Shown: positions 1-11,316, counted from the stretch's first letter. The stretch: DNA of 64,000 bases from Rhyacophila brunnea (GCA_022495005.1 JAGYXB010000018.1:62001-126000), one strand, 5' to 3'. Made by a program: numbers and translations. Notes: a model not told the origin generated them from the sequence alone.

Positions 1-577
1 TATGTACGTATTTTATTTTGCCTGATTTTGTTACAGAATGTTTCAACGAAATATTATATTAATATAGAGCTTTAATATAACATAAATATAAATTACTATG
101 TAGGTATATATTTATATTTAAATTCAAATGAAAATGTATTTATTTAATATATTATTTTTAACACTATTGAGGTTCAATGACAGAAGTATAGATGAAACTA
201 TCAAACGACTAGGAGAAAATCACTTAAATATAGCATTGTGCCATCACTCTGAATCGAACAAAGAGCCTCGGATAAACTTAACATCCACTATATTGATTCC
301 CCATTCAGAGATTAGCTTGGAACCACGGCCTGAACAAAAACGATGCATAAGTGCGAGTGAGAAAGTATTCGGCACCCTTATAATCTCTGCGACACGCGCT
401 AGCGTAAGATAAAAGGTTTACAGATGTGTAAGATGATTTGCTATGGTGTCGCTGCCAAATCTTAGTTTGTTGCTTAACTAAGCGTCGATCACCTGCGAGC
501 GCGTGTTGCTAAAATTGATATTTTTGTGTTAAACATAAAGTCAGTGGTAAATATTTTTAGTTAATTAAGTAGAAAAG
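1..577. other. Window edge and upstream flank of THAP-like exon
   Basis: No gene recognised. An open frame of 94 codons lies at 128-412 but resembles no family I know, and it begins in AT-rich DNA with no visible promoter. The part from about 240 to 400 is noticeably richer in G and C than its surroundings and may be an old repeat or an upstream control region. It leads into a short exon-like segment at 578. Confidence 0.3.
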
Positions 578-648
578 ATGGTTCTATATGTTGTATTAAA
601 ATTTGGTAGCCGTACTGATAAGCGAAAAGATGGCATTACGTTTCATAG
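578..648 (+). pseudogene. THAP-like N-terminal exon, probably degenerate
   Basis: The frame from the ATG at 578 gives 23 codons plus two bases. It ends in the residues DGITFH just before AG|GTAAGT, a perfect splice-donor consensus at 647-654. THAP zinc fingers start with Met, a C-x2-4-C pair within about 10 residues, basic residues, and then a Phe-His-(Arg/Lys)-Phe-Pro motif. Here the spacing and the basic stretch SRTDKRKDG before TFH fit that layout. However, the positions expected to be cysteine are Tyr at residue 4 (TAT) and Phe at residue 9 (TTT), each one base from a Cys codon. I saw no second exon starting with Phe-Pro downstream. THAP domains occur in P-element-type transposases and in host DNA-binding proteins. 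The loss of zinc ligands favours a pseudogene; chance resemblance is possible because only 23 residues are visible. Confidence 0.4.
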
Positions 649-654
649 GTAAGT

Positions 655-2186
655 TGATACATGTTCGTGATAATTTATTTGTATATTATTATATATTTTG
701 ATATCAAGTGACCTAGTATTTTTTTTAAATAACTTAAATTATGAATATTTTTACCTAATGGTTGCATTTTGACCGCTTAAAAATACTATATAACGTAAAA
801 AAATAGAAAATCATATTTTAATTCTGAGCGTTTATTGCGAGCACTTTGGGCGAGCACTAGCAAAATGGTCTATGGTCCCAAACATTTGTGTACGAATGTG
901 TTCGCTTGCCCACAAACCAAACACACAGCATGCAGCTTCATTTCGCAATGCAATGGGTGGCGTCTAGATGTATCTATAGTCTAAGCTCAGAACCGACTTC
1001 GGATGGTATTATAAAAAGGATTAAGCTTAAATTTAAAATGTATTAATTAAAATTTAGTTAGTATTTTATATTTAATTTAGTTGTTGATTTAAGAATAATA
1101 TTATTGTGTAAAATAATTTACCTACCTGGCCAAACTGAATTCCGAGAATTAAGTCCAATGTTTGCATGTATAGACAACGCTGAATACGTCTGGGGTGACT
1201 CCATTTTAAATCTATAATTATTTTATATACTAGTTATTTTAAACTGTGTTACTTTGTATCGCCTTTTGTTAAAATAATTACTTCTCTGCCACAAGTTCTG
1301 TTGAGTATTAGGCATAAAGCCCATTGACGCAGCGAGTGCGGCGCTCGCGCAAAATTTCTACAAGTGGCGCGTAAATCATCAAAAATACAACGTAATCAAA
1401 TACGCCAGCGCCCACTGGACTTAACGATGCATTGCGCCCCGCCTGCCGCATGAGTCACCGTTTTTCGCTTCTCGGCGATACGATTTAATGAAAATACAAA
1501 GAAGTTCATTCATTGAACACGGCTACCAAAATTACGCTGCTCGTGGCGTCGTCGTTCAAGGGGCGAAAAGCAATTATTTAATTACAGAGAAGTCATTGTT
1601 CCGTGTCCTATATTTCGCTGGTTGAATAATGTCGTCGTAAATATTAATGACAAGCCCCGAAATAATATAATATTTTTATTGCTTTGTTATGAGAGACACT
1701 GTAAAAATAATTATTTTGTGCTGCTTGGGCCGCTTATTATATAGGTGAAGGGTAATGCGCGGGAAGAGACGTGTGATTATGGTTATGAATAAACACTGCA
1801 TTCGCCAACTTCGCCCGCTCGACGCGTTCTATGAGCACTATCGCTTAAACTCTTCTAACTCAAGCTGTATCCTGATGTTAAAATAATTACCTGTGTACTG
1901 AGCACAAATGTAGGCATTCTTTAATGTATTTTAATAAATCTGAAGTTGAGTAATAGATGGGTTCGTAATCTAACGCTTTTCTTATAAAATATTTATATCT
2001 ACAATTTAACAGTTAAAGTACTTAGATATTTAATCAATTACCATAATCGTCTACTAATCCATTGCTGAATGAAGCCTTTCACATAAATCTGTCCAATATT
2101 CTCCGTTACGGTAGTCTATCTCTGCGATATATTATTATGTTTGCCGATCTTGTTAAGTTCGTCAACTAAAATAAAAAAATGTTATT
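655..2186. other. No gene seen; two GC-richer patches
   Basis: Non-coding as far as I can see. A CpG-containing patch at about 835-990 and a stronger one at about 1310-1560 (with strings such as GCGGCGCTCGCGC) stand out from the AT-rich background. They could be an old repeat or a promoter-like region. No open frame or tRNA-like structure supports a gene. Confidence 0.4.
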
Positions 2187-2962
2187 GTCAAGATTAGGGA
2201 ATCCAATCCCGAGCCAAAATTCTGATCCCGGGATTTCGGGATTACAATTTGACAATCCCGGGATCCCGGGACTGGTCCCGGGATTGGCATTTTTTCCATT
2301 GTTTATATAAAATTTTTATATTTACAAATAACATTGATAAAATCGATCAAAAATATATCTAGTATAATTCATTATATTTAAGACATTTATTGTTAATATT
2401 GTATACATTCAATCTTGGAAATACACAAGTTTAATTGAGTAAATAATATTGTAATATAAATAATAATGTGAATTTAATATGAGATTGCTGTTTCTGATAG
2501 TAAAGACATAATGAATGGATTAGCGAGATTTAAAATAGTAAAGCAAATAATCATGGCGTACTTATGGCCTTTCCGCTTCATAAATCTAATTAGTCAGCCA
2601 AATATGAAACTGCCGTAAAACGTATGATATCATGGTGGAATTACTTTGTTAAAAGTGCGAAGCATTGTTTTTTTCCAATCTTTCTCATTTTTAATAATTT
2701 ATGTGAAAAAATAAAATGAATCGGCTACCTACACATGGGTATAAATCAAACTTCATTCAAACTCAGTTTATTTCTAATGTAGTTATTTTTTATTAAAAGT
2801 ATTTTTTCTGTTATATTTTCGATTTAATTTTATTTTCCATACAAATTGATAAAAAAAATCAATCCCGAAATCCCGGGATTATGTTTATCAATCCCGGGAT
2901 TCATAGGTATCGAAAATAGCTCGGGATCCCGGGATCCCGGGATTGGAATCCCTAGTCAAGAT
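2187..2962. mobile_element. hAT-type non-autonomous element, 760 bp, with 8 bp TSD
   Basis: The element spans 2195-2954. It starts TAGGGAATCCAATCCC and ends with the inverted form, GGGATTGGAATCCCTA, with one mismatch in 16. It is flanked by a perfect 8 bp target-site duplication GTCAAGAT at 2187-2194 and 2955-2962; an 8 bp duplication is typical of the hAT superfamily. About 100 bp inside each end is built from repeated ATCCCGGGAT-like units. The middle is AT-rich and has no transposase frame, so it would need a transposase supplied in trans. The perfect duplication suggests insertion that is not very old. Confidence 0.9.
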
Positions 2963-3884
2963 CACTTAAAATAAGGTAGGTACAATTTAATAATTTTACT
3001 TTAATTAAACCTTAAAATTATATTTTAAAAAATCCACTGTTGATATATACTGAAAAACAGGATTAATAAGAAGAATAGTTGTAATAGTAATAAACAACGT
3101 CACACGATTTTCGGTATGTTGAGGTTATTGTCATTCATCGTCCCACTCATCATAGAATCTTTTACCCCTTTATGAAAACGAAGACACGTTTTTTTTTTAA
3201 TAACAGCCCCCTCATTAATCTATCAAATCATCAAAAAGTAAATTCGTTAAAAATGCTCGATTTAATGTTCTCACGGTATATTTTATTCCCAAAAGAAGAA
3301 TTAAAATATTCTTGTATTTGCGTTCCCTTTAATCCCTGTTGAATGGAAATTAAAACTTGACACATTTTTGGCAATTCAAATGTGAATTATAAAAAGTATT
3401 TTCTGCTACTGAAAGTTAGAAAAGAGATAAAGATGTGTAAAAAAAAATTAAAAACTGCCTAAGTAAAAAGTTTAAATTATTTTCTATTAAAATATACGTA
3501 GATAAAATAAAATCAGACATTGGATAATGGGGTACCTGTTGTTCTAATGGACATCGTTTTATTTTTCAATTAAGTTAATTAGTGATAGCTGGATAATATT
3601 AAGTTTTAACTGAAAAGCCGCTCTCGGACTCAGTCTTCACCTCCCTTGTAATAGTACGAACTTTATATGACATTATTATGACATTGAATTATAATTTATA
3701 TAGACATGACCGGTCGTAAAGCAGTTGCTAAAATATTATTAGTTTTCTAGAAAACTAATACGGTAAAAGGTTGGGACCCACTATTATCAAGATATCTGTG
3801 TCGATAGTAATTTTTGCGAAATTTTATCTTGTCAATGTTGTGCCAAACTCGAACTTTATATCTAGTTCAATTATACACAACGAA
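2963..3884. other. AT-rich DNA, nothing recognised
   Basis: No open frame, RNA gene or repeat boundary that I can support. Confidence 0.4.
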
Positions 3885-4025
3885 TTGAGTAGCACGATCC
3901 ATTTTGATTTGATCAATTTGATCATGCAAAGCAACTGGAAAGCGTCGGTGCTAGATCGTCCAGGAAAGAAAAAGTTTTTGGTGGCCAAAACCTGCCAAGG
4001 GCTGTACATGACGATGATGAATTAT
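3885..4025 (+). pseudogene. LINE 3' end fragment (reverse-transcriptase C-terminus)
   Basis: An open frame includes the residues QSNWKASVLDRPGKKK, followed by a lysine-rich tail and a run of ATGATGA-type repeats. It matches the translated 58.2 kb fragment in this window, which reads AQSNWKILVLERPG, so both come from one LINE family. The motif is typical of the extreme C-terminus of insect non-LTR retrotransposon polyproteins. Only the last 40 or so codons remain, as expected for 5'-truncated LINE copies. The frame's upstream part to 3771 shows no similarity and is probably flanking DNA. Confidence 0.6.
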
Positions 4026-4339
4026 TATAACATACTTTGTAGTATTAATATGCAGTGTGTTGCATTGGCTAAGATTATTATTAATCAACATCGGCTGATA
4101 ATGATGATAGTCTATATTAGGAGGTCTTTAGTCAAAAATCTTTTATCGCATTTCTTTTATAAAATATGATACACCTAAATTGCGTAAAATATTTTATAAA
4201 GTTAATTTTAAAAACGAATGTGTGTTGGTTTGTGTGGTTATATCTACAGTATTTTATTTGTAGTTTTGTAATTAGCCAAAGCTCATTGCCGGCTTTACTA
4301 AAATTCTAGTATATATACAGATAATAATATTAATTCGGT

Positions 4340-4445
4340 GGATGTACGTGGCAGCAAATAACTAGGGACTGAGAAAAGTGGAGATAGCTACAGGTGGCCT
4401 TGATCCAGCAGTGGATTAATCACTGCTGATGAATATGATAATATA
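4340..4445 (+). mobile_element. LINE 3' untranslated scrap
   Basis: The stretch around 4390-4440 (GGCCTTGATCCAGCAGTGG followed by a TGATGAATATGATAAT tail) resembles the 3' ends of insect LINEs, which often finish with a CCAGCAGTGGA string and ATGATGA repeats. No coding remnant is left. It may belong to the same insertion as the fragment at 3.9 kb or to a separate one. Confidence 0.45.
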
Positions 4446-4552
4446 GGATTAAATTCTAGATTCTTGTAATTTTTTAAGATAGTTACTTGCAAGATTGCAA
4501 CAACAGCACGCTTTGAAGGCCGTTAATCATCATATAAAATCGTAGTTTTTTA

Positions 4553-5001
4553 TTACAACGTTTTTATTAGCTTCTCGTTTGTCCGGTGGTTGTTTGTCCA
4601 GTATAAATCTTGCAATCGATTTTTAACTAACTTCCCGACTGGCTAGATATTTGAAACTTTTAGAATATATCAGAACACGATGCCAATGCATTCTTTTAAT
4701 ACTTTTAGCCATCTTTAAGCAGATTTGAATTCATTTCCAGTTAATTCTGTTTTGTATGGAAAGTTATTTCAGAAAAATCCGTAAAAAGTAAAAGACTATT
4801 ATTGGTAGCTAAGTGGGTCCTAGCAACTAAATTATTAATATATACTTACGTGCGTTACTATGGAAATCAAAATGACATTTCAGTAATCTATATTTGTTTG
4901 TTTTTTATTTACTTATCAAGTACAAGCTTGAGCATATTGAGCATAATAATTCAACAGAAAATTTAAAAACGTTGTATATAAAAGTTTTTTTTATCTTGTA
5001 A
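4553..5001 (+). mobile_element. Family M MITE, copy 1
   Basis: A 449 bp repeat starts TTACAACGTTTTTATTAGC and ends TTATCTTGTAA, with a second inverted motif AAAAACGTTGTA about 30 bp inside the right end. Four more copies occur: 6259-6530, 10314-10721 (inverted), 10852-11316 and 45398-45890. Shared internal strings include GCGTTACTATGGAAATCAA and CCTAGCAACTAAATTATTAA. There is no coding frame. The terminal inverted motifs make a DNA-transposon derivative most likely, but I cannot assign a superfamily. Confidence 0.75.
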
Positions 5002-5684
5002 TTATTATACATTTTTTATCAATCAATTAAATTTTGATAATTTCATCATTCTATCAATATTACGACATACGTTTTATTATAGATAAACTAATCTTTGATA
5101 AAAGATAATTTCGTGGTACCTATTACTAATTGTTAAAAAGATTTTTTTTATAAAGTATATTTATTGATAGTCTAATACAGGCCTTGGGTGGATTGATATT
5201 CATAATTGGTATGTTACACGTGATTGGTTCTCATTAATAATTATTGATAAACACTTGCGATTAGTAGTATTAAAACATTCTAATAAAATAATACACTGCA
5301 AGCTCTACTTTGAATGATTTCGCAATGTAACAATTTCCTGTTGTCTCAATATGACGCAATCTACAATGCAATAATTTATTTATTGTTACTTGGGGACACC
5401 TGATAGTAATTTTTTTAATATCGGTAAATTTAATCTATTAATATAAGTCACTCATTGAAAGTAATTATTTTTTTATTTAGTCGAATTGATTTTTTGTTAC
5501 ATATATTAATAAAAAGTAAATTTCAAATGAGTCTGTGAAATTGAATAACACCTAGCGATTATTAAATTGATACTTAATATGTATTTTAATAATACACAAT
5601 ACACAGAAGAGTATGTATATGCAATACCACCTGTTCATTATTCTATGATTTTCGGGTTTCAAATTCTATGGTTTCTTCTTTTTA
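5002..5684. other. AT-rich DNA, nothing recognised
   Basis: No gene or repeat boundary seen. Confidence 0.4.
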
Positions 5685-6040
5685 TTAAGAGCATACATAA
5701 GTGAAACGGCAAATAATTTTCAACACTAGGTGGAACGAAATTTCGCAGTCATCACCAATCGGAGACTGACAGTCGAGGGGTGAGCACGTCAATTTGTTTT
5801 ATGATGACGTCGGAGGAATATATTCTTAAATCGTGTAAAGATGACTAAAAAACGTTCCGCATGTACTTGAAAAAAAACATGTCAATGATAAACAATAATA
5901 TAAACATAACATTAAAAGGATGCATGTTGAATTTTTATGAAAAAATATATTTTGTTCGGCACGCGTCATTTTCACAATCCGCGCAACGCCTAGTCACGAT
6001 CTTTTTAGACCATGCCTCAGCTGAAGTACAATAGCCTTAA
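5685..6040 (+). mobile_element. TTAA-flanked MITE, family P1 copy 1
   Basis: A 348 bp repeat (5689-6036) lies exactly between TTAA at 5685-5688 and TTAA at 6037-6040. Its relatives at 7578-7941 (inverted) and 32683-33051 are also bounded by TTAA on both sides. The ends are imperfect inverted repeats: left GAGCATACATAAGTGAAACG, right (reverse) GGCTATTGTACTTCAGCTGA. Conserved internal blocks include AAATCGTGTAAAGATGACTA and GATCTTTTTAGACC. TTAA duplication is the hallmark of piggyBac-type transposition. No coding capacity. Confidence 0.8.
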
Positions 6041-6258
6041 CTCAATGGGTTGATTAAATTGGTAACAAACGATACTTGCAAAAGTCTGTGTATTTTTTGG
6101 AGTAATCTTGGTGTGGTAATGGTTAAATACTTTATAATTATACTTAACAATTTCGTATTATAGATTTTAATAATAATATTTTATTGTATGTTATATAATA
6201 CATAATATTTTTTATTTTACTAAATTTTTATATGAGGATACTTGAACAACTATATATT

Positions 6259-6530
6259 TTACCACGTTTTTATTAGCTCGTATTCTTGTTTGTCCAGTAC
6301 AAATTTTTTCTTGTGTGTCCAGTCCTAGCAACTAAATTATTAATATACACGTGCGTTACTATGGAAATCAATATGAAATGTCAAAATAACATTTCAGTAT
6401 TCTATATTATTTTATTCAGTATTGCTATCATGTACAAAAAAAAGTATTTATTAACACATAGAATTGTCAAGCTTATATGATTTAATAGAAAATTTAAAAA
6501 CGTGGTATATAAAAAGTTCTTATCTTGCAA
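6259..6530 (+). mobile_element. Family M MITE, internally deleted copy
   Basis: The copy keeps both ends (TTACCACGTTTTTATTAGC at left, TTATCTTGCAA at right) but lacks most of the left half seen at 4.5 kb; the sequence jumps from TTGTCCAGT to GTCCTAGCAACTAAATTATT. At 272 bp it is the shortest copy here. Confidence 0.7.
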
Positions 6531-6965
6531 TTATTAATATTCAAATTCAAGATTTAGATGCAATCATAAGGTGGGTTATTTTTTCAAAAGTGTGATAAGC
6601 AGACTACTAATTATATTGTTCCTGAAGTCTAAGGCTTAAGTCAAAGATGTAAAAATACCATTCTTCTAGAAAATGGAGCATCTTTCAAAATTGCTGCAAC
6701 AAGTATGTACCGATTTGACATAAACCAATTTTAAATTCTAACTCTTCATGGTCTGTATGATAATTTTATTGTTAGACAATAGGTTCCTTCTTGTCTATGC
6801 TCCATCTATGAGAATAAAGTTATATTTCAATACTTTTATTCTAAGAATGAATTTTTATACATTAGTACGTTTTATTAAAATAATATGTTATTTTTTTATT
6901 CTGATTGATCTTTAATAAGTTAAACAATATTATAGCATTTCTGTTAAAAGTGTTATATAATAATA
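6531..6965. other. AT-rich DNA, nothing recognised
   Basis: No gene seen. Confidence 0.35.
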
Positions 6966-7318
6966 TATGTCTTCTTCCACGGCGCTACATCCCGGGGTGG
7001 GATTTGGCCTCCTCCACAACCGCTCTCCACTCACTCCGGTCTCTCGCCACACTTCTCCAGTTACCGGGTCTTCCTATATGAATCCAGTCCTCTTCTACGG
7101 AGTCAGCCCATCTCCTTCTTAGTCGGCCTCTAAGTCTCTTCCATTGGGGTAGCCACTTCGTCATGATCCTTGGCGCTCTAACTTCAGGCAATCTCTCCGC
7201 ATGTCCCGCCCATCGTAGTCTTTGGGACTTGCAGTATCTTATGATTGTTTGCTGTTCAATCAGCTCTTCCAACTCATGGTTCATTTTTATTCTGTAGTTC
7301 TCATTTTCCAACGTGGGT
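6966..7318 (-). pseudogene. 5'-truncated LINE, CFDP2-type reverse-transcriptase C-terminus
   Basis: The minus-strand frame (stop at 6985-6987) reads through motifs IIRYCKSQRLRWAGHAERL, APRIMTKWLP, RRRWADSVEEDW and ARDRSEWRAVVEEAKSHPG. It then runs into a short 3' tail ending near GGAAGAAGACATAT. This is the C-terminal region of endonuclease/reverse-transcriptase proteins of the sort often labelled craniofacial development protein 2-like in insect annotation. The same region, nearly identical, ends the longer copy at 52.4-53.7 kb. The copy stops abruptly upstream at about 7318, a normal 5' truncation. The frame is open for about 108 codons with no break, so the insertion may be fairly recent. 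Confidence 0.85.
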
Positions 7319-7459
7319 ACTATAATATATGTATGTTGAGTAAATTCTGCACCTATTTTGAAAACACAGATTCAATTAATTATATTATATATACGCCGCA
7401 CTGCCACTTTCTTATGTTTTATACTTTTTCTATGATTTCGTCATTATTTAGTGCATGCC

Positions 7460-8030
7460 CAGTGATCGGCACATACACTGACGTACACTGACATACACTG
7501 ATTATACTAGTAAAACCAAAACACTATAGTAAACTACTATAACATATTTTTTATAGTAACTGATTTTTTTTTATTAAGGCTATACTTCAGCTGAGGCATG
7601 GTCTAAAAAGGCCGTGACTAGGCGATGCGTGGATTATGCAAATGACGCGAGCCGAACGAAATATAATTTGTCATAAAAATTCAACATGCGTCCTTTTAAT
7701 GTTATGTTTATTATTATATTCGTAATAATAATAGTATATTCATTGACGTGTTTTCTTTCTCAAGTACATACGGAACGTTTTTTAGTCATCTTTACACGAT
7801 TTAAGAATATATTCCTCCGACGCCATTACAAAACAAATTGACGTGCTCACATCTCAACTGTCAGTCTCCGATTGGCGACGACTCCGAAATTTCATTCCAC
7901 ATACTGTTGAAAATTATTTGCCGTTTCACGTATGTACGCTCTTAATTGCTATTGCCTGTCTAGACAGCGCCACTATAAAACCATCCGCGTACCACTTTGC
8001 GGCATGCATGTCATAGGTTGCCGATCACTG
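7460..8030. mobile_element. Probable hAT-like MITE, split by a nested element
   Basis: CAGTGATCGGCA at 7460-7471 is repeated perfectly inverted as TGCCGATCACTG at 8019-8030. The start CAGTG...GGCAACCT-type is common among hAT elements. A TTAA-flanked MITE occupies 7578-7941, so the unbroken outer element would be about 200 bp. I could not find a convincing 8 bp duplication outside it. Just inside the left end is a 10 bp tandem motif, TACACTGACG then TACACTGACA then TACACTGATT (7474-7503). Confidence 0.55.
7574..7945 (-). mobile_element. TTAA-flanked MITE, family P1 copy 2
   Basis: A 364 bp copy (7578-7941) lies between TTAA at 7574-7577 and 7942-7945, inverted relative to the copy at 5.7 kb. 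The two form a long-range inverted pair 1.5 kb apart. It sits inside the hAT-like repeat at 7460-8030. Confidence 0.8.
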
Positions 8031-8756
8031 AAGTGTAGCCATCATTTTTACAAAATAATTTCCATAAGTAATAAATTTTATGAGAAGGCTTACGCACTAT
8101 TTCCTATAGTAAATAATAATTTATTAGTTATACAAAATATCTGAAATATATAAAAAAAAAAAAAACAATATACCTATCTATTGCATGTCATTGGCATTAG
8201 AAAAAATACTTTACATCTGAATCTACAATGAAAATTTACAATTTTCTTCTTGAAACGTAAAATAGAACCCATTAAACCCCAAAAGTGTGTAAATTATGTA
8301 ATTTACAATGTTAAAAATCTATCTCTCAACAACTATCAACTAACGTAGTACCTACCTGTAAAAACTAGCATATACATATACTATAATATATAACTATTTA
8401 CACACTAAAGTTCTTACGTTACTATTGTTCTAAAATAAACCAAGGTTACATTGATCACACTATATCAATATCTACTTTATTTTATTTACGGCAATAAAAT
8501 TATATTTAACACCTTTTATTCGCCAAAAACGTTCTCGAGATCATAAATAATTGTTGCAAGGCAAGACACCTGCTCTGAATAACGCAACCATATATTACAA
8601 AGGTTTGCGTTACTGGAATTATTGCTTGTAATCTTATGCAAAGCGAAACGCATAACGTAAAAGCAATATTGATTATTATAATACAAGAATATGCTGTTGC
8701 TAAGGTTATAAATGCATCAGTAAAAGATTTAAGCTAATCTATTATTGTATGTTTTT
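8031..8756. other. AT-rich DNA, nothing recognised
   Basis: Contains a short homopolymer A run near 8150. No gene seen. Confidence 0.35.
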
Positions 8757-8996
8757 AATTAACTATTTTTTTATTCAATGAATGATTCACAAGATTTCAG
8801 AATGTAACATTCTAATTCTGAGAAATATATTATAACCAATAGAAAAAATCTTTTTGAAAAACGTAAAACACCACAGGAATCAAATCTGCATCTCTCGGGT
8901 ATAGTGTTTTCGAAATTATGTATGTTCAATAATTAAAATGTTACATTTTAAATCTTATTTATTCATTATTCATTGAATAAGAAAAATAGTTAATTA
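8755..8996 (-). mobile_element. Family T element with intact terminal inverted repeats, centre deleted
   Basis: The ends read TTAATTAACTATTTTT and, inverted, AAAAATAGTTAATTAA. Each is followed inward by blocks found at other family T ends (ATTCAATGAATGATTCACAA, GAATGTAACATTCT). The tRNA-like head survives only as a stub near 8868-8900 (CACCACAGGAATCAAATCTG), so most of the centre is gone. This copy is the best evidence that the family is bounded by long terminal inverted repeats. Confidence 0.65.
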
Positions 8997-9064
8997 AAAA
9001 TTATTAGCAAGTTCAAGTAAGTTACAACAAAAAATCTTGGAGTGATCCGTGACGTCGTTTAGTA

Positions 9065-9360
9065 ATTAAAGTAATATCTACTTTAATTTAAAATACAAAA
9101 GCCGATAGCCAATTAATAGTAGCTCAATTTGGAAAGCGCTTCGGTGAATATTAAAAGCAATCAAAATAATTGTTAAAAAACATGTTAAAATTGGTCGCTA
9201 TTAAGTATGACTCCTTCAGCATAGTGGTATATGTGCGTGGGCGCAATACCGGAGTGATGCAGGTTCGATTCCTGCGGGGTGTCTTACCTTTTACAAAAAG
9301 ATTTTTTCTATTGGTTATAATATATTTTCTCAGAAGTGTTTACGAAATTATGTGTATTAT
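9065..9360 (+). mobile_element. Family T element with tRNA-like head
   Basis: Contains the block AGCTCAATTTGGAAAGCGCT, then a tRNA-like segment at about 9208-9284 with an A-box-like CATAGTGGTATATGTG and a B-box-like GGTTCGATTCC. The family tail GATTTTTTCTATTGGTTATA follows. Both outer ends are truncated. A 93-codon frame across this region is not a gene; it runs through the tRNA-like part. Confidence 0.7.
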
Positions 9361-10313
9361 TTGTATGGTTATATTTTTTGACATTACATACTCTTTTTTA
9401 TATTTTTCTGGTTTTTTTAGAGATTTAGATACGAGATTTAAGTACCTTTGAGTTGAATTTTGATAAAACGGTTTGTTACCAATTAAAATATCTTTTCCGA
9501 TAGAGCCAGTCTTATGTGTAATATAATGTATTTGTGTAATAAGAACCTGCCTGCAGTAAATTCTTAAAGTAACACTAAACATGAAACGAAGTGTTTGTTA
9601 TTTTTAATAACATATCGTTACTTCAAGAATTAACAGTAAAAATACGTACTTACCACATATTGAAAAATTATACGTATTATTAACAAGTGTTAATTCTGAC
9701 AGCATACACAACTATTGCTATATTTCTATAACTCGTTTACTAATGCATGAATTTACAGGTGGACAGCGCGACATTCATCTTTAACAAATTTGTTTAGTAA
9801 TTTGTCAGGAATAGGAATAGTGATGTTTTTTTTTGTATGGACTTCATGTCATGTGACCTCAAGATGTCTAGAACGTTGTATAAAAAACGATAAGCTATAA
9901 TGCGTAAGCCTAAAATCTTTGCGTTTAATATAATATTATTAAACTAATTAATAATTAGATAACTTAATAAAAATCTATGGCATTCAATCACATATAAATA
10001 AATAAAGATTGTGTTTAAAAATAAAAAAAATAGTTTAATCCAATGATTATTGATGTGTATAAATGTTGTATATATGTTAACTGATCGTTTAATTTTATGT
10101 CATCAGTGAGCTATTGAAATGTTATCGAATTAGTGTGCCGTTATCATAGTGCGTAGGTAGTAATATTGTATTATCTTCTTATTTCCCGTACAGTTAGTAT
10201 ACATGACAAGTGTGTTTTTCTTTTTTGATCTCCACAACCTACCTCGTTCCAAAAGTCGCCCTTCGCCACTGGTAGACAATGCTTTGTTTCTTAATCAATA
10301 AATAAATAAATAA
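9361..10313. other. AT-rich DNA, nothing recognised
   Basis: No gene seen. A short (AAAT)n run lies at about 10295-10312, directly against the next repeat. Confidence 0.35.
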
Positions 10314-10721
10314 TTACAAGATAAAAAGAACTTTTTATACACAACGTTTTTAAATTCTGTTGAACCATATAAACTCGACTTGACTAGCTTAAACAATTAA
10401 AAAAAATTGTACTTGACATGTCATATTGATTTCCATAGTAACGCACGTATATATTAATAATTTAGTTACTAGGACCCCAGACCCTTAGCAACCAATAATG
10501 GTGTCGAAATAACTTTTCATACAAAACAGAATTAACTGAAAATGAATTCAATTCTACTTAAAGATGGCTAAAAGTATTAAAAGAATGCATTGGCATCGTG
10601 TTCTGGTATATTCTTAAAATATCTAGCTAGTCGGGAAGTTAGTTAAAAATCGATTGCAAGATTTGTACCGGACAAAGAGCCACCAGACAAATAAGAATTC
10701 GAGCTAAGAAAAACGTTGTAA
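10314..10721 (-). mobile_element. Family M MITE, inverted copy
   Basis: A 408 bp copy in reverse orientation, with ends TTACAAGATAAAAAG and AAAAACGTTGTAA. It faces a forward copy at 10852-11316 across a 130 bp spacer, so the pair could fold into a long hairpin. Confidence 0.75.
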
Positions 10722-10851
10722 AATGAATCTAAAAACCATCACCGATGATATTAAGATATTCGCTATCGAATTAATCACATCACTAGAAAATGCAGCACGA
10801 GAAGACAATCAGTTGATTTAACTCATTTTTCTGTGTCAATTTTGTGATTTA

Positions 10852-11316
10852 TTACAACGTTTTTATAAGGTCGTATTCTTATTTTTCCAGTGGTTTTTTA
10901 TCCAGTACAAATCTTGCAATCGATTTTTAACTAACTTACCGACTAGCTAGACATTTGAAACTTTTAGAATATATCAGAACAGGATGCATATGCATTTTTT
11001 TATACTTTTATACATCTTTAAGTAGAATTGAATTCATTTTCAGTTAATTCTGTTTTGTATGAAAAGTTATTTCGCAAGAAATCCGTAATCCAATCCACTA
11101 TTATTGGTTGCTAGGAGTCTGGGGTCCTAGCAACTAAAGTATTAATGTATACGTGCGTTACTATGGAAATCAATGTGAAATGTCAAAATGATATTTCAGT
11201 ATTATTTTTATCAATTACAAATTTTTTTGATCGTTTAAGCTAGTCAAGTCAAGTTTATATGATTCAACAGAAAATTTAAAAACGTTGTATATAAAAAGTT
11301 TTTTTTTATCTTGTAA
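10852..11316 (+). mobile_element. Family M MITE, forward copy
   Basis: A 465 bp copy starts TTACAACGTTTTTATAAGG and ends TTATCTTGTAA. It is the partner of the inverted copy just upstream. Confidence 0.75.

Noticed and set aside
128..412. 94-codon open frame
   Set aside because: No motif, AT-rich start and no supporting signals; mentioned only as part of the flank.
1310..1560. CpG-rich promoter
   Set aside because: Composition is suggestive, but no transcript start motif or downstream coding exon could be tied to it.
3824..4009. Minus-strand frame over the LINE fragment
   Set aside because: Antisense shadow of the plus-strand LINE frame.
9170..9451. 93-codon frame
   Set aside because: It reads through the tRNA-like part and tail of a family T element.
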